A stretch of DNA of 64,000 nt from the NCBI GenBank assembly GCA_017466825.1, contig JAFTTJ010000016.1, positions 124,001 through 188,000 of the forward strand, written 5' to 3'. Positions 1 to 7,838 of this stretch are shown in pieces. A program made the position numbers and the translations under genes. The notes under the pieces were generated by a model, which had not been told where the DNA came from, searched no databases, and worked only from the letters and a program-made list of their open reading frames with translations. Source of the stretch: Clostridia bacterium (GTDB taxonomy: Bacteria; Bacillota; Clostridia; Christensenellales; Borkfalkiaceae). Each line of letters opens with the position of its first letter. Position 1 is the first letter of the stretch.

Positions 1-1
1 C

Positions 2-148
2 GTGCTAAAAACCGAACTTGACGGACTTATAGCAAGACTTACGGAGTATTCTAAGGCGCTTGGCGACGGCGACGAACAAGCCCTTTACAATCTTTTGAAG
101 GAAGGTAGCGATTTAAAAATCGCCATAGATAAAGGAAAGGTAAAATGA
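2..148 (+). CDS. tyrA: Prephenate dehydrogenase, C-terminal end (partial)
   Basis: An open frame enters from the left edge and stops at 146-148, overlapping the ATG of aroB (ATGA). Only about 48 residues are visible. They form an amphipathic helix pair ending in a Lys-rich tail (GLIARLTEY, EQALYNLLKEG). This resembles the C-terminal helical dimerisation region of TyrA enzymes, which make 4-hydroxyphenylpyruvate from prephenate. Position directly before aroB in an aromatic operon supports the call. No catalytic residue is visible, so the name rests on context and weak C-terminal likeness. Confidence 0.5.
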   Translation: MLKTELDGLIARLTEYSKALGDGDEQALYNLLKEGSDLKIAIDKGKVK

Positions 149-1161
149 AAGTTATTAACGTAAACGCAAGTCGCAAATATCAAGTCGTTATTCAAGACGA
201 TTTTTCGGGGCTTAAAGAAAGGGTTGCCGAAGTCTTTAAAGGTAAACTCGCCGTCGTTTACGACGACAACACTCAAAGGCTGTTTTCCGACCAAATTAAA
301 ACCGCCCTTTCAGGTTTTGAACTTTGCGAAATAACCTTTCCGCACGGCGAGAATACTAAAAGTTTAGAAAATTTCGGACGGCTTTTATCCTTTCTCGCTC
401 AAAACGGCTTTACGAGAAAGGACGGTATTTTAGCAGTAGGAGGTGGGGTTATAGGTGACTTATGCGGTTTCGTCGCGTCGAGTTATATGCGTGGCATAAC
501 TTATATTTCATGCCCGACGACCTTGCTCTCTATGGTAGATTCGTCCGTCGGCGGAAAGACTGCCGTCAATCTTCCCCAAGGTAAAAATTTGGTGGGGGCG
601 TTTTATCAACCTAGCCTTGTTTACGTCGCAATTTCTTGTTTAAACAGTTTACCCCAAAGAGAAATCGAGTGCGGAATGGGCGAAGTGGTAAAATACGCCT
701 TTTTAGATTGCTCGCTTAAAAAGGAAGATATAATTAGGCGAGATTATCAAGATATTATTTATAAATGTTTGCAAATAAAGCGTAAATTCGTTGAAGAAGA
801 CGAGTTTGATAAAGGCGAGCGCGCAAAACTTAATTTAGGGCATACCATAGGACACGCCGTGGAAAGTTTGGAAGATTTTAACTATTCGCACGGGCTTTGT
901 GTTTTTAACGGAATTGACCATATAATCGACTTATCGGTGGACTTTTACGGTTATAACGAAGAAAAAAGGCAAGAACTGTTAAGCCTTTTAAACGCTTACC
1001 CATATACCAAAATCAAACGCCGTACGGCAAGTGAATTGATTGAAAAAATCAAGGTTGACAAAAAAGCTGAAAGCGATTTAATAAATATCGTGCTTATTAA
1101 AGAAATCGGCAATACTCAAGTGGTAAAAATACCTTTACAAAAATTAAAGGAAAGTCTTTAA
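145..1161 (+). CDS. aroB: 3-dehydroquinate synthase
   Basis: Converts DAHP to 3-dehydroquinate, the second shikimate-pathway step, using NAD and a divalent metal in the cytoplasm. The NAD-binding loop GGGVIGDLCGF lies near residues 99-109, followed by PTTLLSMVDSSVGGKTAVN at about 124-142. Metal ligands are expected in GMGEVVKYAF (about 177), GHTIGHAVE (about 230) and YSHG (about 246), and all are present. At 338 residues it is slightly shorter than typical (about 350-360). The ATG at 145 overlaps the tyrA stop and follows a GGAAAGG ribosome site. aroA starts on the base after its stop, so translation is probably coupled. Confidence 0.95.
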   Translation: MKVINVNASRKYQVVIQDDFSGLKERVAEVFKGKLAVVYDDNTQRLFSDQIKTALSGFELCEITFPHGENTKSLENFGRLLSFLAQNGFTRKDGILAVGGGVIGDLCGFVASSYMRGITYISCPTTLLSMVDSSVGGKTAVNLPQGKNLVGAFYQPSLVYVAISCLNSLPQREIECGMGEVVKYAFLDCSLKKEDIIRRDYQDIIYKCLQIKRKFVEEDEFDKGERAKLNLGHTIGHAVESLEDFNYSHGLCVFNGIDHIIDLSVDFYGYNEEKRQELLSLLNAYPYTKIKRRTASELIEKIKVDKKAESDLINIVLIKEIGNTQVVKIPLQKLKESL

Positions 1162-2406
1162 ATGGAAATTAAACTAAATCCCTTTGCGGCGAACGGAAAA
1201 ATTTACGCGCCCCCGTCAAAATCGGTTGCGCATAGATTGCTTATTTGCGCTTCGCTTAAAAAGGGAAAGACGATTATAAAAAACGTCGGCAATTCCGCCG
1301 ACGTCATAGCGACGGTTAGATGTTTAAATTCGCTCGGCGCAAAAATTATTTTGCAAAACGGCAACGCGTTGGTTGAAGGAATAGAAAGGGTTTCCGTCGG
1401 TAAATTGTTAGACGCAGGCGAGAGCGGTTCAACCCTACGCTTTTTGATGCCCGTCGCTTGCGCGCTAGGCGCGGACGCAACTTTTACGGGTACGCAAAAA
1501 CTTTTGTTCCGTCCGAGCGTGTTGCTAACTAGCGAGTTGCAAAGGCACGGCGTAGAAGTGAACGGGTTTTCTTTTAAAGGCAAACTTTTTAGCGGTACTT
1601 ATGAAATCGACGCTAGCGTTAGTTCGCAATATATTACGGGACTGCTTTTCGCATTACCGCTATTAGACGGTGAAAGCAGAATAATAATGCAAGGCGACGT
1701 TGTTAGTAAAGACTATATAAACATAACTTTATCCACCCTTGAAAAATCGGGTATTGCATACGATAAGTCGGGCAATAGCATCGTTATTCAAGGAAATCAA
1801 GAGTATAAACTACCCGACGAATGCGTTTGTGAAGGCGATTGGTCGGGAGCGGCTTTTCCACTTGCGCTCGGCGCAATAAGCGGAAAAGTTACCGTAGCGG
1901 GGCTTGACGTAAACTCTACGCAAGGCGATAGGCAAATTCTTGAAATACTTAAAAAAGCAGGCGCAAAAATAACCGTTTGCGGCGATGAAATTACGGTTAT
2001 AAAGGGCGAACTTAAAGGTTTTACGCACGACTTTGAAGACGCGCCGGATTTAGCGCCTATATCCGCGGTGCTTGCCGCCGTATGTGATGGCGAGAGCAAG
2101 TTTACGGGTACTAAAAGACTTAAAATAAAAGAGAGCGATAGGGTGCAAACAACCCTAAACACGTTGAAATCAGCAGGTATTACGGCAAGCGAAAAGGACG
2201 GAGAAATCGTTATTTTAGGCGGTTCGCCCACGGGCGCTCAATACGACGGCGCAAACGATCACCGAATAGTTATGTCGGCGGCAGTTATGTCGGCGGTTGC
2301 GACGAGTCAAAGCGTTATAAAAGGCTGGCGCGCGATAGACAAGTCTTATCCCGAATTTTTTAAAGATTACGTTTCGTTAGGGGGGAGAGTAGATGGCGAT
2401 ATTTAA
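1162..2406 (+). CDS. aroA: 3-phosphoshikimate 1-carboxyvinyltransferase (EPSP synthase)
   Basis: Joins shikimate-3-phosphate and phosphoenolpyruvate to give EPSP. The two-domain fold is indicated by the substrate loop PPSKSVAHR (residues about 17-25), ESGSTLRFL (about 88-96), the repeated inverse alpha-beta segments, and DHRIVMSAAVMSA near residue 370. The length of 414 residues is normal. It begins at the base after the aroB stop and its last 14 bases overlap the start of aroC, continuing the tightly packed operon. A single arginine/lysine-rich SDRV motif (KESDRVQT) near residue 325 fits the active-site cleft. Confidence 0.95.
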   Translation: MEIKLNPFAANGKIYAPPSKSVAHRLLICASLKKGKTIIKNVGNSADVIATVRCLNSLGAKIILQNGNALVEGIERVSVGKLLDAGESGSTLRFLMPVACALGADATFTGTQKLLFRPSVLLTSELQRHGVEVNGFSFKGKLFSGTYEIDASVSSQYITGLLFALPLLDGESRIIMQGDVVSKDYINITLSTLEKSGIAYDKSGNSIVIQGNQEYKLPDECVCEGDWSGAAFPLALGAISGKVTVAGLDVNSTQGDRQILEILKKAGAKITVCGDEITVIKGELKGFTHDFEDAPDLAPISAVLAAVCDGESKFTGTKRLKIKESDRVQTTLNTLKSAGITASEKDGEIVILGGSPTGAQYDGANDHRIVMSAAVMSAVATSQSVIKGWRAIDKSYPEFFKDYVSLGGRVDGDI

Positions 2407-3466
2407 AGGCGAAAAACTAAATATTGAAATTTACGGCACTTCCCACGCTGAAAAAATAGGGGTAAGGGTAAGCGGTTTTCCAAGGCTTAAAATAGACGAA
2501 AAAAGCCTTTTAGATTTAATGAAAAGGCGTATGCCGACGGGCGGAGTTTTTTCAACCAAACGCAAAGAGCCCGACTTGCCTATTTTTGTAAAAGGTGTAA
2601 ATAACGGTGTTATAGACGGCTTTTTTGAAGCGGTTATATACAATAAAGACGTAAAGAGCCAAGACTACGGCGACCTTTACGCAAAGCCTCGCCCATCTCA
2701 CGCAGACTACGTAAGGTATTTAAAAGACGGTGAAAAAGATTACCGTGGGGGCGGTGAATTTTCGGGTAGACTAACCGCGCCGTTTTGTATAGTAGGCGGG
2801 CTTTGTAAACAATATTTATACGAAAATTACGGTGTTGAAATCTTGGCGTATCTATCGTCGGTCGGCAAAGTCGACGGTAGGTCGTATAAGCAAGTTATTC
2901 CCCAAAAGGAAGATATAAAAAAGTGTCATGAAAGTGGTTTTCCAGCCCTTTCTAGCGCCGACGAGATGATTGAAGAGATAGTTTTGGCAAATCAAAACGC
3001 CGATTCGGTCGGCGGAACGGTCGAGTGCGTAATCTACGGCGCTCCCACCGCAATAGGCGGTAGTTTGTTTGAAGGGCTCGAAGGCAAAATCGCCCTTGCC
3101 GTCTACTCGATTCCAGCCGTAAAAGGGGTTGAGTTTGGCGACGGGTTCGATTTGGCAAGGGGATTAGGTAGCGCCGTAAACGACGGCTTGCAAATGGACG
3201 GAGATAAGGTTAAAATCGTCACCAATCACGCTGGCGGACTAAACGGCGGAATTACCAACGGAAACCCCGTTACTTTGCGCGTTGGGTTTAGACCGACGCC
3301 GTCAATCGGTTTGCCCCAAGACACGGTTGATCTTGAAAAAATGGAAAACGTTAAAATAGTTATTAAGGGCAGGCACGACGCCTGCGTTGCGGTAAGAGCC
3401 GTGCCGGTCGTTGAAAGCGCGGTGGCAATAGCATTGCTAGACGCTATTATGCAGGAGAAAAAGTAA
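2393..3466 (+). CDS. aroC: Chorismate synthase
   Basis: Catalyses the last common step, anti-elimination of phosphate from EPSP to chorismate, with reduced FMN. Visible family signatures are YGTSHAEKIG near residue 14, RMPTGG near 43, RPSHADYVRYLKDGEKDYRG near 100, GGLNGGITNGNPV near 282 and RHDACVAVRAVPVVESAVA near 325. The usual GESHG and RPGHAD signatures appear here as GTSHA and RPSHAD, mild departures at conserved turns. It overlaps aroA by 14 bases and its TAA shares one base with the pheA ATG. Length (357) is normal. Confidence 0.95.
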   Translation: MAIFKGEKLNIEIYGTSHAEKIGVRVSGFPRLKIDEKSLLDLMKRRMPTGGVFSTKRKEPDLPIFVKGVNNGVIDGFFEAVIYNKDVKSQDYGDLYAKPRPSHADYVRYLKDGEKDYRGGGEFSGRLTAPFCIVGGLCKQYLYENYGVEILAYLSSVGKVDGRSYKQVIPQKEDIKKCHESGFPALSSADEMIEEIVLANQNADSVGGTVECVIYGAPTAIGGSLFEGLEGKIALAVYSIPAVKGVEFGDGFDLARGLGSAVNDGLQMDGDKVKIVTNHAGGLNGGITNGNPVTLRVGFRPTPSIGLPQDTVDLEKMENVKIVIKGRHDACVAVRAVPVVESAVAIALLDAIMQEKK

Positions 3467-4608
3467 TGAAAAACATTGATGAGTTAAGAAAGGAAATAGA
3501 TAAAATAGACGACGAACTTTCCGCTTTATACGTCAAGCGTATGGGCATTTGCAAGCAGATAGGCTTGCAAAAAGCGAGTAGCGGTTCTGCAGTAAACGTG
3601 CGCGGTAGAGAAAAGGAAATAGTCAATAGAATCACTGCGGACAAGCCCGACGAACTCAAAAGGTATTTAAAACTTTTATACGATACCGTATTTTTTCAAA
3701 GTAAAAATTATCAAGGCAAATTCGTTCAAACAAGGTCTGAAACGGTCGATCAAATAAACGAAATTCTCGCCATAGAGAGAAAGGAATTTCCCGTTTCGGC
3801 AACGGTCGCTTGCCAAGGTGTCAGCGGAGCGTATTCGGCGGTTGCGGCGGATAAGATTTTCGATATATCTAACGTAACCTTTTTCAAGACCTTTGAAGGG
3901 GTTTTCACCGCCGTCGATAAAGGGCTTTGCGAGTACGGAGTACTGCCCATTGAAAACAGTAACGCAGGCTCGGTTTCGCAAGTTTACGACCTTATGAAAA
4001 AACATAATTTTTATATCGTTAAGAGCGTAAGGGTGCAAATTAGCCACGCGCTATGCGCTAAAAAGGGGGTAAAACTCTCTGAAATTAAAACGGTTTATTC
4101 ACACTCTCAAGCGCTAATGCAATGCGCCGAGCATTTGAAAAATCTCGGCGTTACCGCCGTTGAAGTTGAAAATACTGCGGTTGCGGCAAAGATGGTTGCC
4201 GAAAGTGAAGACCGCACTATAGCCGCAATTTGCTCGGACGACTGCGCTGAAATCTATAACCTTTGCGCTTTAGAGCGCGCTATGCAAGATAACGGCAACA
4301 ATTTCACCCGTTTTATTTGCATATCCAAAAACCTTAAAGTGTTTAAAGGCGCGGATAAAATTAGCGTTATGACGAGCCTTGCAAACAAGCCGGGCAGTCT
4401 TAATAGAATGCTCAGTCGTTTTTCGTCAATCGGTTTAAACCTTACAAAACTTGAATCTCGCCCCATTGCAAACACTCAATTTGAGTTTATGTTTTATTTT
4501 GATTTTGACGGCGATATCGAATCGCCAGACGTTTTAAACCTTTTGGGCGAAATGGAAAACAGTTCGGATAAATTCGTATTTTTAGGAAGTTATAAAGAGA
4601 TTATATAA
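3466..4608 (+). CDS. pheA: Bifunctional chorismate mutase / prephenate dehydratase (P-protein)
   Basis: Converts chorismate to prephenate and then phenylpyruvate for phenylalanine. Residues about 1-80 are an AroQ-type helical chorismate mutase (DELRKEIDKIDDELSALYVKR). Residues about 105-290 are prephenate dehydratase, with GVSGAYSAVAADKIF, LPIENSNAGSVSQVYDL and the catalytic-loop NNFTRFICIS. A C-terminal ACT domain (about 300-375) carries the phenylalanine-binding ESRP motif, so feedback inhibition is expected. One-base overlaps (TAATG) on both sides place it inside the aromatic operon. Confidence 0.93.
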   Translation: MKNIDELRKEIDKIDDELSALYVKRMGICKQIGLQKASSGSAVNVRGREKEIVNRITADKPDELKRYLKLLYDTVFFQSKNYQGKFVQTRSETVDQINEILAIERKEFPVSATVACQGVSGAYSAVAADKIFDISNVTFFKTFEGVFTAVDKGLCEYGVLPIENSNAGSVSQVYDLMKKHNFYIVKSVRVQISHALCAKKGVKLSEIKTVYSHSQALMQCAEHLKNLGVTAVEVENTAVAAKMVAESEDRTIAAICSDDCAEIYNLCALERAMQDNGNNFTRFICISKNLKVFKGADKISVMTSLANKPGSLNRMLSRFSSIGLNLTKLESRPIANTQFEFMFYFDFDGDIESPDVLNLLGEMENSSDKFVFLGSYKEII

Positions 4609-5810
4609 TGAAATACTGTCTTATAGGCGAAAAATTAGGGCATAGTTATTCGCAAGTTATACATAGTGGGCAGGGGCTTGACTATCAACTCGTCGAAGTC
4701 GAAAAAGACGGGCTTGAAGAGTTTGTAAAAACTTGCCCCGACGGCTTTAACGTAACTATTCCCTACAAAAAAGATATAATAAAATATCTTGACGAAGTGG
4801 ACGAGTCTGCAAGGCAAGTGGGCGCTGTGAATACCGTTTTAAAGAAAAACGGCAAACTCTACGGCTATAATACCGACGTTTACGGCATGGAATACGCCTT
4901 GCGAAGGACTAAAATCGACCTTTTGGGCAAAACGGTTTTGATTCTTGGATCGGGCGGAACGTCTTTGACGGCGAGAACTGTTTGCAAAAGGGCTGGCGCA
5001 AAAATGACCTTGGTCGTATCGAGAAAGGGAGAGATAAATTACGAAAATTGTTACGACGTAAAAGCGGACGTAATCATTAATACAACCCCCGTTGGAATGT
5101 ATCCAAACGTCGAAGGTTGCGCGGTGGACCTTGAAAGGTTTAAGGACTTAAAAGGCGTTTTTGATTGCGTTTACAACCCGTTGCGCACGAACTTGATTTT
5201 GCAAGCCCAAAAACTTGGAATAAACTGTTCGGGCGGACTGCCTATGCTCGTCGCTCAAGGGCTTAAAGCCGAAGAAATTTGGCTTGATAAAAATATTGAA
5301 AGTTCGGTTTACGAAGACGTTATCAACTCGCTTGAAAAAGAAAAAAGAAATATAGTTTTGATAGGTATGCCGTCTTGCGGAAAGACGAGCGTTGCAAAAG
5401 CCGTTGCAAGTATAACGGGCAAAAAGGTCGTCGATACCGACCAAACCGTTTTTGAAGTCGAAGGCGAAACCCCGTCCGAGATTATTACTAAGTACGGCGA
5501 AAGCGTTTTTAGAGAAAAGGAAAGCCTTGCAGTAAGCAAAGTCGCAACCGAAAGCGGAGTGATAATCGCAACGGGCGGCGGCGCTGTTTTACGGAGAGAA
5601 AACGTAACCGCTTTAAAGCGCAACGGCTATTTAATTTACTTGGAAAGGGCGATTGAAAAACTAGTTGACGACGATAGACCATTATCAAAAAACGGGGCTA
5701 TAAGTCGATTATTTGAGCAAAGAAAGCCAATATACGAGAGCGTTTGCGATAAAAAAGTTTCAAACGACGGCGATATAAGCGATACTGTAAAGGAGATTTT
5801 ATCATTATGA
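4608..5810 (+). CDS. aroE-aroK: Fused shikimate dehydrogenase - shikimate kinase
   Basis: One 400-residue protein carries two consecutive pathway steps. Residues 1-240 are shikimate dehydrogenase: KLGHSYSQVIHS at the N-terminus, NVTIPYKK with the catalytic lysine, NTVLKKNGKLYGYNTDVYG with the catalytic aspartate, and an NADP-binding GSGGTS. Residues about 245-400 are shikimate kinase, with Walker A GMPSCGKTS, the DTD substrate motif, ATGGGAVL and DDRPL. The linker at about 240-246 is short and basic. No frameshift separates the halves. aroQ begins 4 bases before its stop (ATGA). Confidence 0.93.
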   Translation: MKYCLIGEKLGHSYSQVIHSGQGLDYQLVEVEKDGLEEFVKTCPDGFNVTIPYKKDIIKYLDEVDESARQVGAVNTVLKKNGKLYGYNTDVYGMEYALRRTKIDLLGKTVLILGSGGTSLTARTVCKRAGAKMTLVVSRKGEINYENCYDVKADVIINTTPVGMYPNVEGCAVDLERFKDLKGVFDCVYNPLRTNLILQAQKLGINCSGGLPMLVAQGLKAEEIWLDKNIESSVYEDVINSLEKEKRNIVLIGMPSCGKTSVAKAVASITGKKVVDTDQTVFEVEGETPSEIITKYGESVFREKESLAVSKVATESGVIIATGGGAVLRRENVTALKRNGYLIYLERAIEKLVDDDRPLSKNGAISRLFEQRKPIYESVCDKKVSNDGDISDTVKEILSL

Positions 5811-6241
5811 AAATACTCGTTATAAACGGTGTAAATTTAAATATGGTTGGCATAAGAGAGCCCGACGTTTACGGCAAAAAGGACTTTAAGGCCTTGGTTG
5901 AGTATATTAAGGAAACGGGTAAAAATTTAGGCCTTTCGGTCACTCACTATCAGTCCAATTACGAAGGGGATATTTGCACTCAAATTCAAAAGGCGTACGA
6001 CCGTTACGACGGAATAATAATCAACGCAGGCGCTTATACGCATACGAGTATAGCCATACTCGACGCTTTAAAAGCCGTAAATATCCCGACCGTTGAAGTC
6101 CATCTTTCAAACGTTTACGAAAGGGAAGAATTCCGCCGTAAAAGTTATATAAGTTTATACGCCGAAAAGGTGATAGTAGGCAAGGGTTTCGACGGCTACG
6201 GCGAAGCGCTTAAATACTTTGCGGACAAAAAATATTGCTAA
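5807..6241 (+). CDS. aroQ: 3-dehydroquinate dehydratase, type II
   Basis: Dehydrates 3-dehydroquinate to 3-dehydroshikimate through an enolate mechanism; the enzyme is a dodecamer in known members. INGVNLNMVGIREPDVYG at residues 6-23 contains the flexible lid arginine and catalytic tyrosine. QSNYEGDI, INAGAYTHTS and VEVHLSNVYEREEFR follow in the expected order, the last containing the histidine of the active site. The family normally reads GPNLN; here it is GVNLN. This is the last operon gene and a terminator follows at 6244. Confidence 0.94.
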   Translation: MKILVINGVNLNMVGIREPDVYGKKDFKALVEYIKETGKNLGLSVTHYQSNYEGDICTQIQKAYDRYDGIIINAGAYTHTSIAILDALKAVNIPTVEVHLSNVYEREEFRRKSYISLYAEKVIVGKGFDGYGEALKYFADKKYC

Positions 6242-6243
6242 AA

Positions 6244-6280
6244 AAAAGACAGTTGCACGAGTAAAAAGCAACTGTCTTTT
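6244..6280. terminator. Bidirectional intrinsic terminator after aroQ
   Basis: A 13-base perfect stem (AAAAGACAGTTGC / GCAACTGTCTTTT) has an 11-base loop. A-rich sequence before it and T-rich sequence after it let it serve both the aromatic operon and the convergent gene ending at 6300. Confidence 0.85.
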
Positions 6281-6299
6281 GTTAAATTTTGCTATAAAA

Positions 6300-7433
6300 T
6301 TAGTCTTTTACAATGCCGATACCAAGCCCTATGCAAACCGTAGCGATAAAGATCAACAGCGCGCTAGTAAAACCGTCCAACGAGCCCTCTGAAAGAAAGA
6401 TTAAAAACAGTAAGGCAAAAAGCGCGCCCACGATTATAAGGGCAATACCGCTACCTTTCGAGCAACCTTGTTTTTCGGTGCTATCCGTTTGATTAGGTGT
6501 TTGGGTGTCTTGATTAGGGCGATTGCTCGTTTGGGTGGGGGTTGGTTTTTTTGTAGCGCCCGTCTGCGGGTTGGCGCTAGCGGTGGGCTTTTCGCCGAAA
6601 ACTACCGAAACCATAGACGCTAACTCGTTTTTTTGCGGAATCGACAAGCGCGAGGCTTGAACGGCGAGTTTAAAGGTGGAGGCAATACGTTTTCTCGTTT
6701 CAAGCATTGAAAGCCCGACTCTCTTTTTTTCGTCAGCGTCGTTAAAACTTTCAAGCGCGTCGGATGAACTGTCGAATATAGATAAAAAACCTAACGTTTT
6801 ATTGAGTTTTGACGTGTATAAAATAACGTTTATTCTTTCAACATCGGCAATTAAAGCGGCTATAGTTTTATAAGTAGAATAAGTTGTCTTTTCGTCCATA
6901 TTTAAAGAAGACAGATTTTTAAAGATGAGTTGCATTAGTTCGTTGATGTTCGAGTCCGTCGTTGCTTTGCAAAGAAGGGCTCTAATAAAGGTTATGCAAG
7001 TTTCGGCGTCGATATTGCCGATTTCTTTATTGACGTACCCGTGTAAGGGCTGTTCGTCAAAGTCCAAAAAGTGATACTCGTTATAGAGTTCAACGCTAAA
7101 TTCGCAGTCGTATATAGTTTGGGCTAAGGAATTATCCGGGTTTAAACTAAGCACTTTTAGAGCTTGTTCTTTTAAATATTGCAAGTCGAGTTTATTTAAA
7201 AGCATAAGCAAAACTTTACACTCTTTTTTCTCTTTTTCAAACGAGTTTTCGCCAAGATATATATTAGTTTGATTTTGAACGTTGTTAGTCGTACTATTAT
7301 TGGTTACGTAGTTATGAATCGCCTTTTCGGTTATAAACGCCGTACCGCAATTTTCGCAAATGCCTGCTTCTTTACTTTCGTCAACGGTTATATTTGCGCC
7401 ACATTGTGTGCATCGTGCAGGTACTAAAGCCAT
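6300..7433 (-). CDS. Zinc-ribbon protein with C-terminal membrane segments
   Basis: Function unknown. The N-terminus has a zinc ribbon (CTQCGAN ... CENCG, residues about 8-30), followed by an Asn/Thr-rich linker and a mostly helical region of about 200 residues. A Pro/Thr/Gln-rich linker (about 285-325) leads to two hydrophobic segments (about 330-375), so the ribbon and helical part probably face the cytoplasm. I place the start at the ATG at 7433, preceded by AAAGGAG, rather than at the longer reading to 7508, which would run through the promoter. It is divergent from a small Cro/CI-type regulator across a palindromic promoter region, suggesting control by that regulator. Confidence 0.7.
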   Translation of the reverse strand: MALVPARCTQCGANITVDESKEAGICENCGTAFITEKAIHNYVTNNSTTNNVQNQTNIYLGENSFEKEKKECKVLLMLLNKLDLQYLKEQALKVLSLNPDNSLAQTIYDCEFSVELYNEYHFLDFDEQPLHGYVNKEIGNIDAETCITFIRALLCKATTDSNINELMQLIFKNLSSLNMDEKTTYSTYKTIAALIADVERINVILYTSKLNKTLGFLSIFDSSSDALESFNDADEKKRVGLSMLETRKRIASTFKLAVQASRLSIPQKNELASMVSVVFGEKPTASANPQTGATKKPTPTQTSNRPNQDTQTPNQTDSTEKQGCSKGSGIALIIVGALFALLFLIFLSEGSLDGFTSALLIFIATVCIGLGIGIVKD

Positions 7434-7450
7434 AATATTTTCTCCTTTAG

Positions 7451-7472
7451 TATATAATGTATACATTATATA
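7451..7472. promoter_or_regulatory. 22-bp perfect palindrome, probable operator
   Basis: Half-site TATATAATGTA is repeated exactly in inverted orientation. It covers the -10 box of the divergent zinc-ribbon promoter, so binding would block that promoter. The neighbouring HTH protein is the obvious candidate ligand (inference). Confidence 0.65.
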
Positions 7473-7493
7473 ATGTAAAAGTCTATTTGTCAA
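7465..7493 (-). promoter_or_regulatory. Consensus sigma-A promoter of the zinc-ribbon gene
   Basis: Read on the minus strand, TTGACA (7493-7488) and TATAAT (7470-7465) are both perfect and are 17 bases apart. The -10 box lies inside the palindrome at 7451-7472. Confidence 0.85.
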
Positions 7494-7506
7494 ACTTTTT
7501 TCCACC

Positions 7507-7526
7507 ATATAATGTAGACAGTATAT
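7507..7526. promoter_or_regulatory. Second, imperfect copy of the operator
   Basis: ATATAATGTA is followed by an imperfect inverted copy; 16 of 20 positions are symmetric. Its centre is 55 bases from that of the first palindrome and 17-36 bases upstream of the HTH start. A TATAAT at 7524-7529 overlaps its edge, suggesting autoregulation. Confidence 0.5.
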
Positions 7527-7542
7527 AATGAGGGAGTAGGTT

Positions 7543-7752
7543 ATGAAATTGAGAATAAAGGAAATTTTAGAGCAAAAAGGAAAATCTAAATATTGGCTAT
7601 ATATCCAGTTGGGGTTGAGTTATCAAAACTTCAATAAAATAGTAAACAATCAAACGACAAGCATTAAATTTGAAAATTTGAAAGCCATTTGCGATATTTT
7701 AGAATGTACGCCAAACGATTTATTTGAAGAATATTATAAAGATTCAAGGTAA
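7543..7752 (+). CDS. Small Cro/CI-type HTH transcriptional regulator
   Basis: The 69-residue protein is almost entirely one HTH_3/Xre domain. A helix with the recognition-helix pattern LGLSYQNFNKIVNNQTTSIKFENL is followed by the typical ending LKAICDILECTPNDLFEEY. Such proteins bind palindromic operators as dimers. It is divergent from the zinc-ribbon gene, and two related palindromes lie between them, so it probably represses both. GGGAG precedes the ATG. It ends at a strong terminator. Confidence 0.8.
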   Translation: MKLRIKEILEQKGKSKYWLYIQLGLSYQNFNKIVNNQTTSIKFENLKAICDILECTPNDLFEEYYKDSR

Positions 7753-7763
7753 AAATCTTAAAT

Positions 7764-7806
7764 AAACGGCGAGCCGAGTTTACTTAAACTCGGCTCGCCG
7801 TTTTTT
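7764..7806 (+). terminator. Strong intrinsic terminator
   Basis: A GC-rich perfect stem of 19 bases (arms 7764-7782 and 7785-7803, core GGCGAGCCGAG) runs into six T residues. It ends the HTH gene and may also stop the convergent esterase gene. Confidence 0.9.
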
Positions 7807-7838
7807 GGGGTTAAAGTGAAATATCAGTATCTTTATAA

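Noticed and set aside
7434-7508. N-terminal extension of the zinc-ribbon gene to 7508
   Set aside because: It would translate the -10 and -35 boxes and the operator. The ATG at 7433 with AAAGGAG is the natural start.
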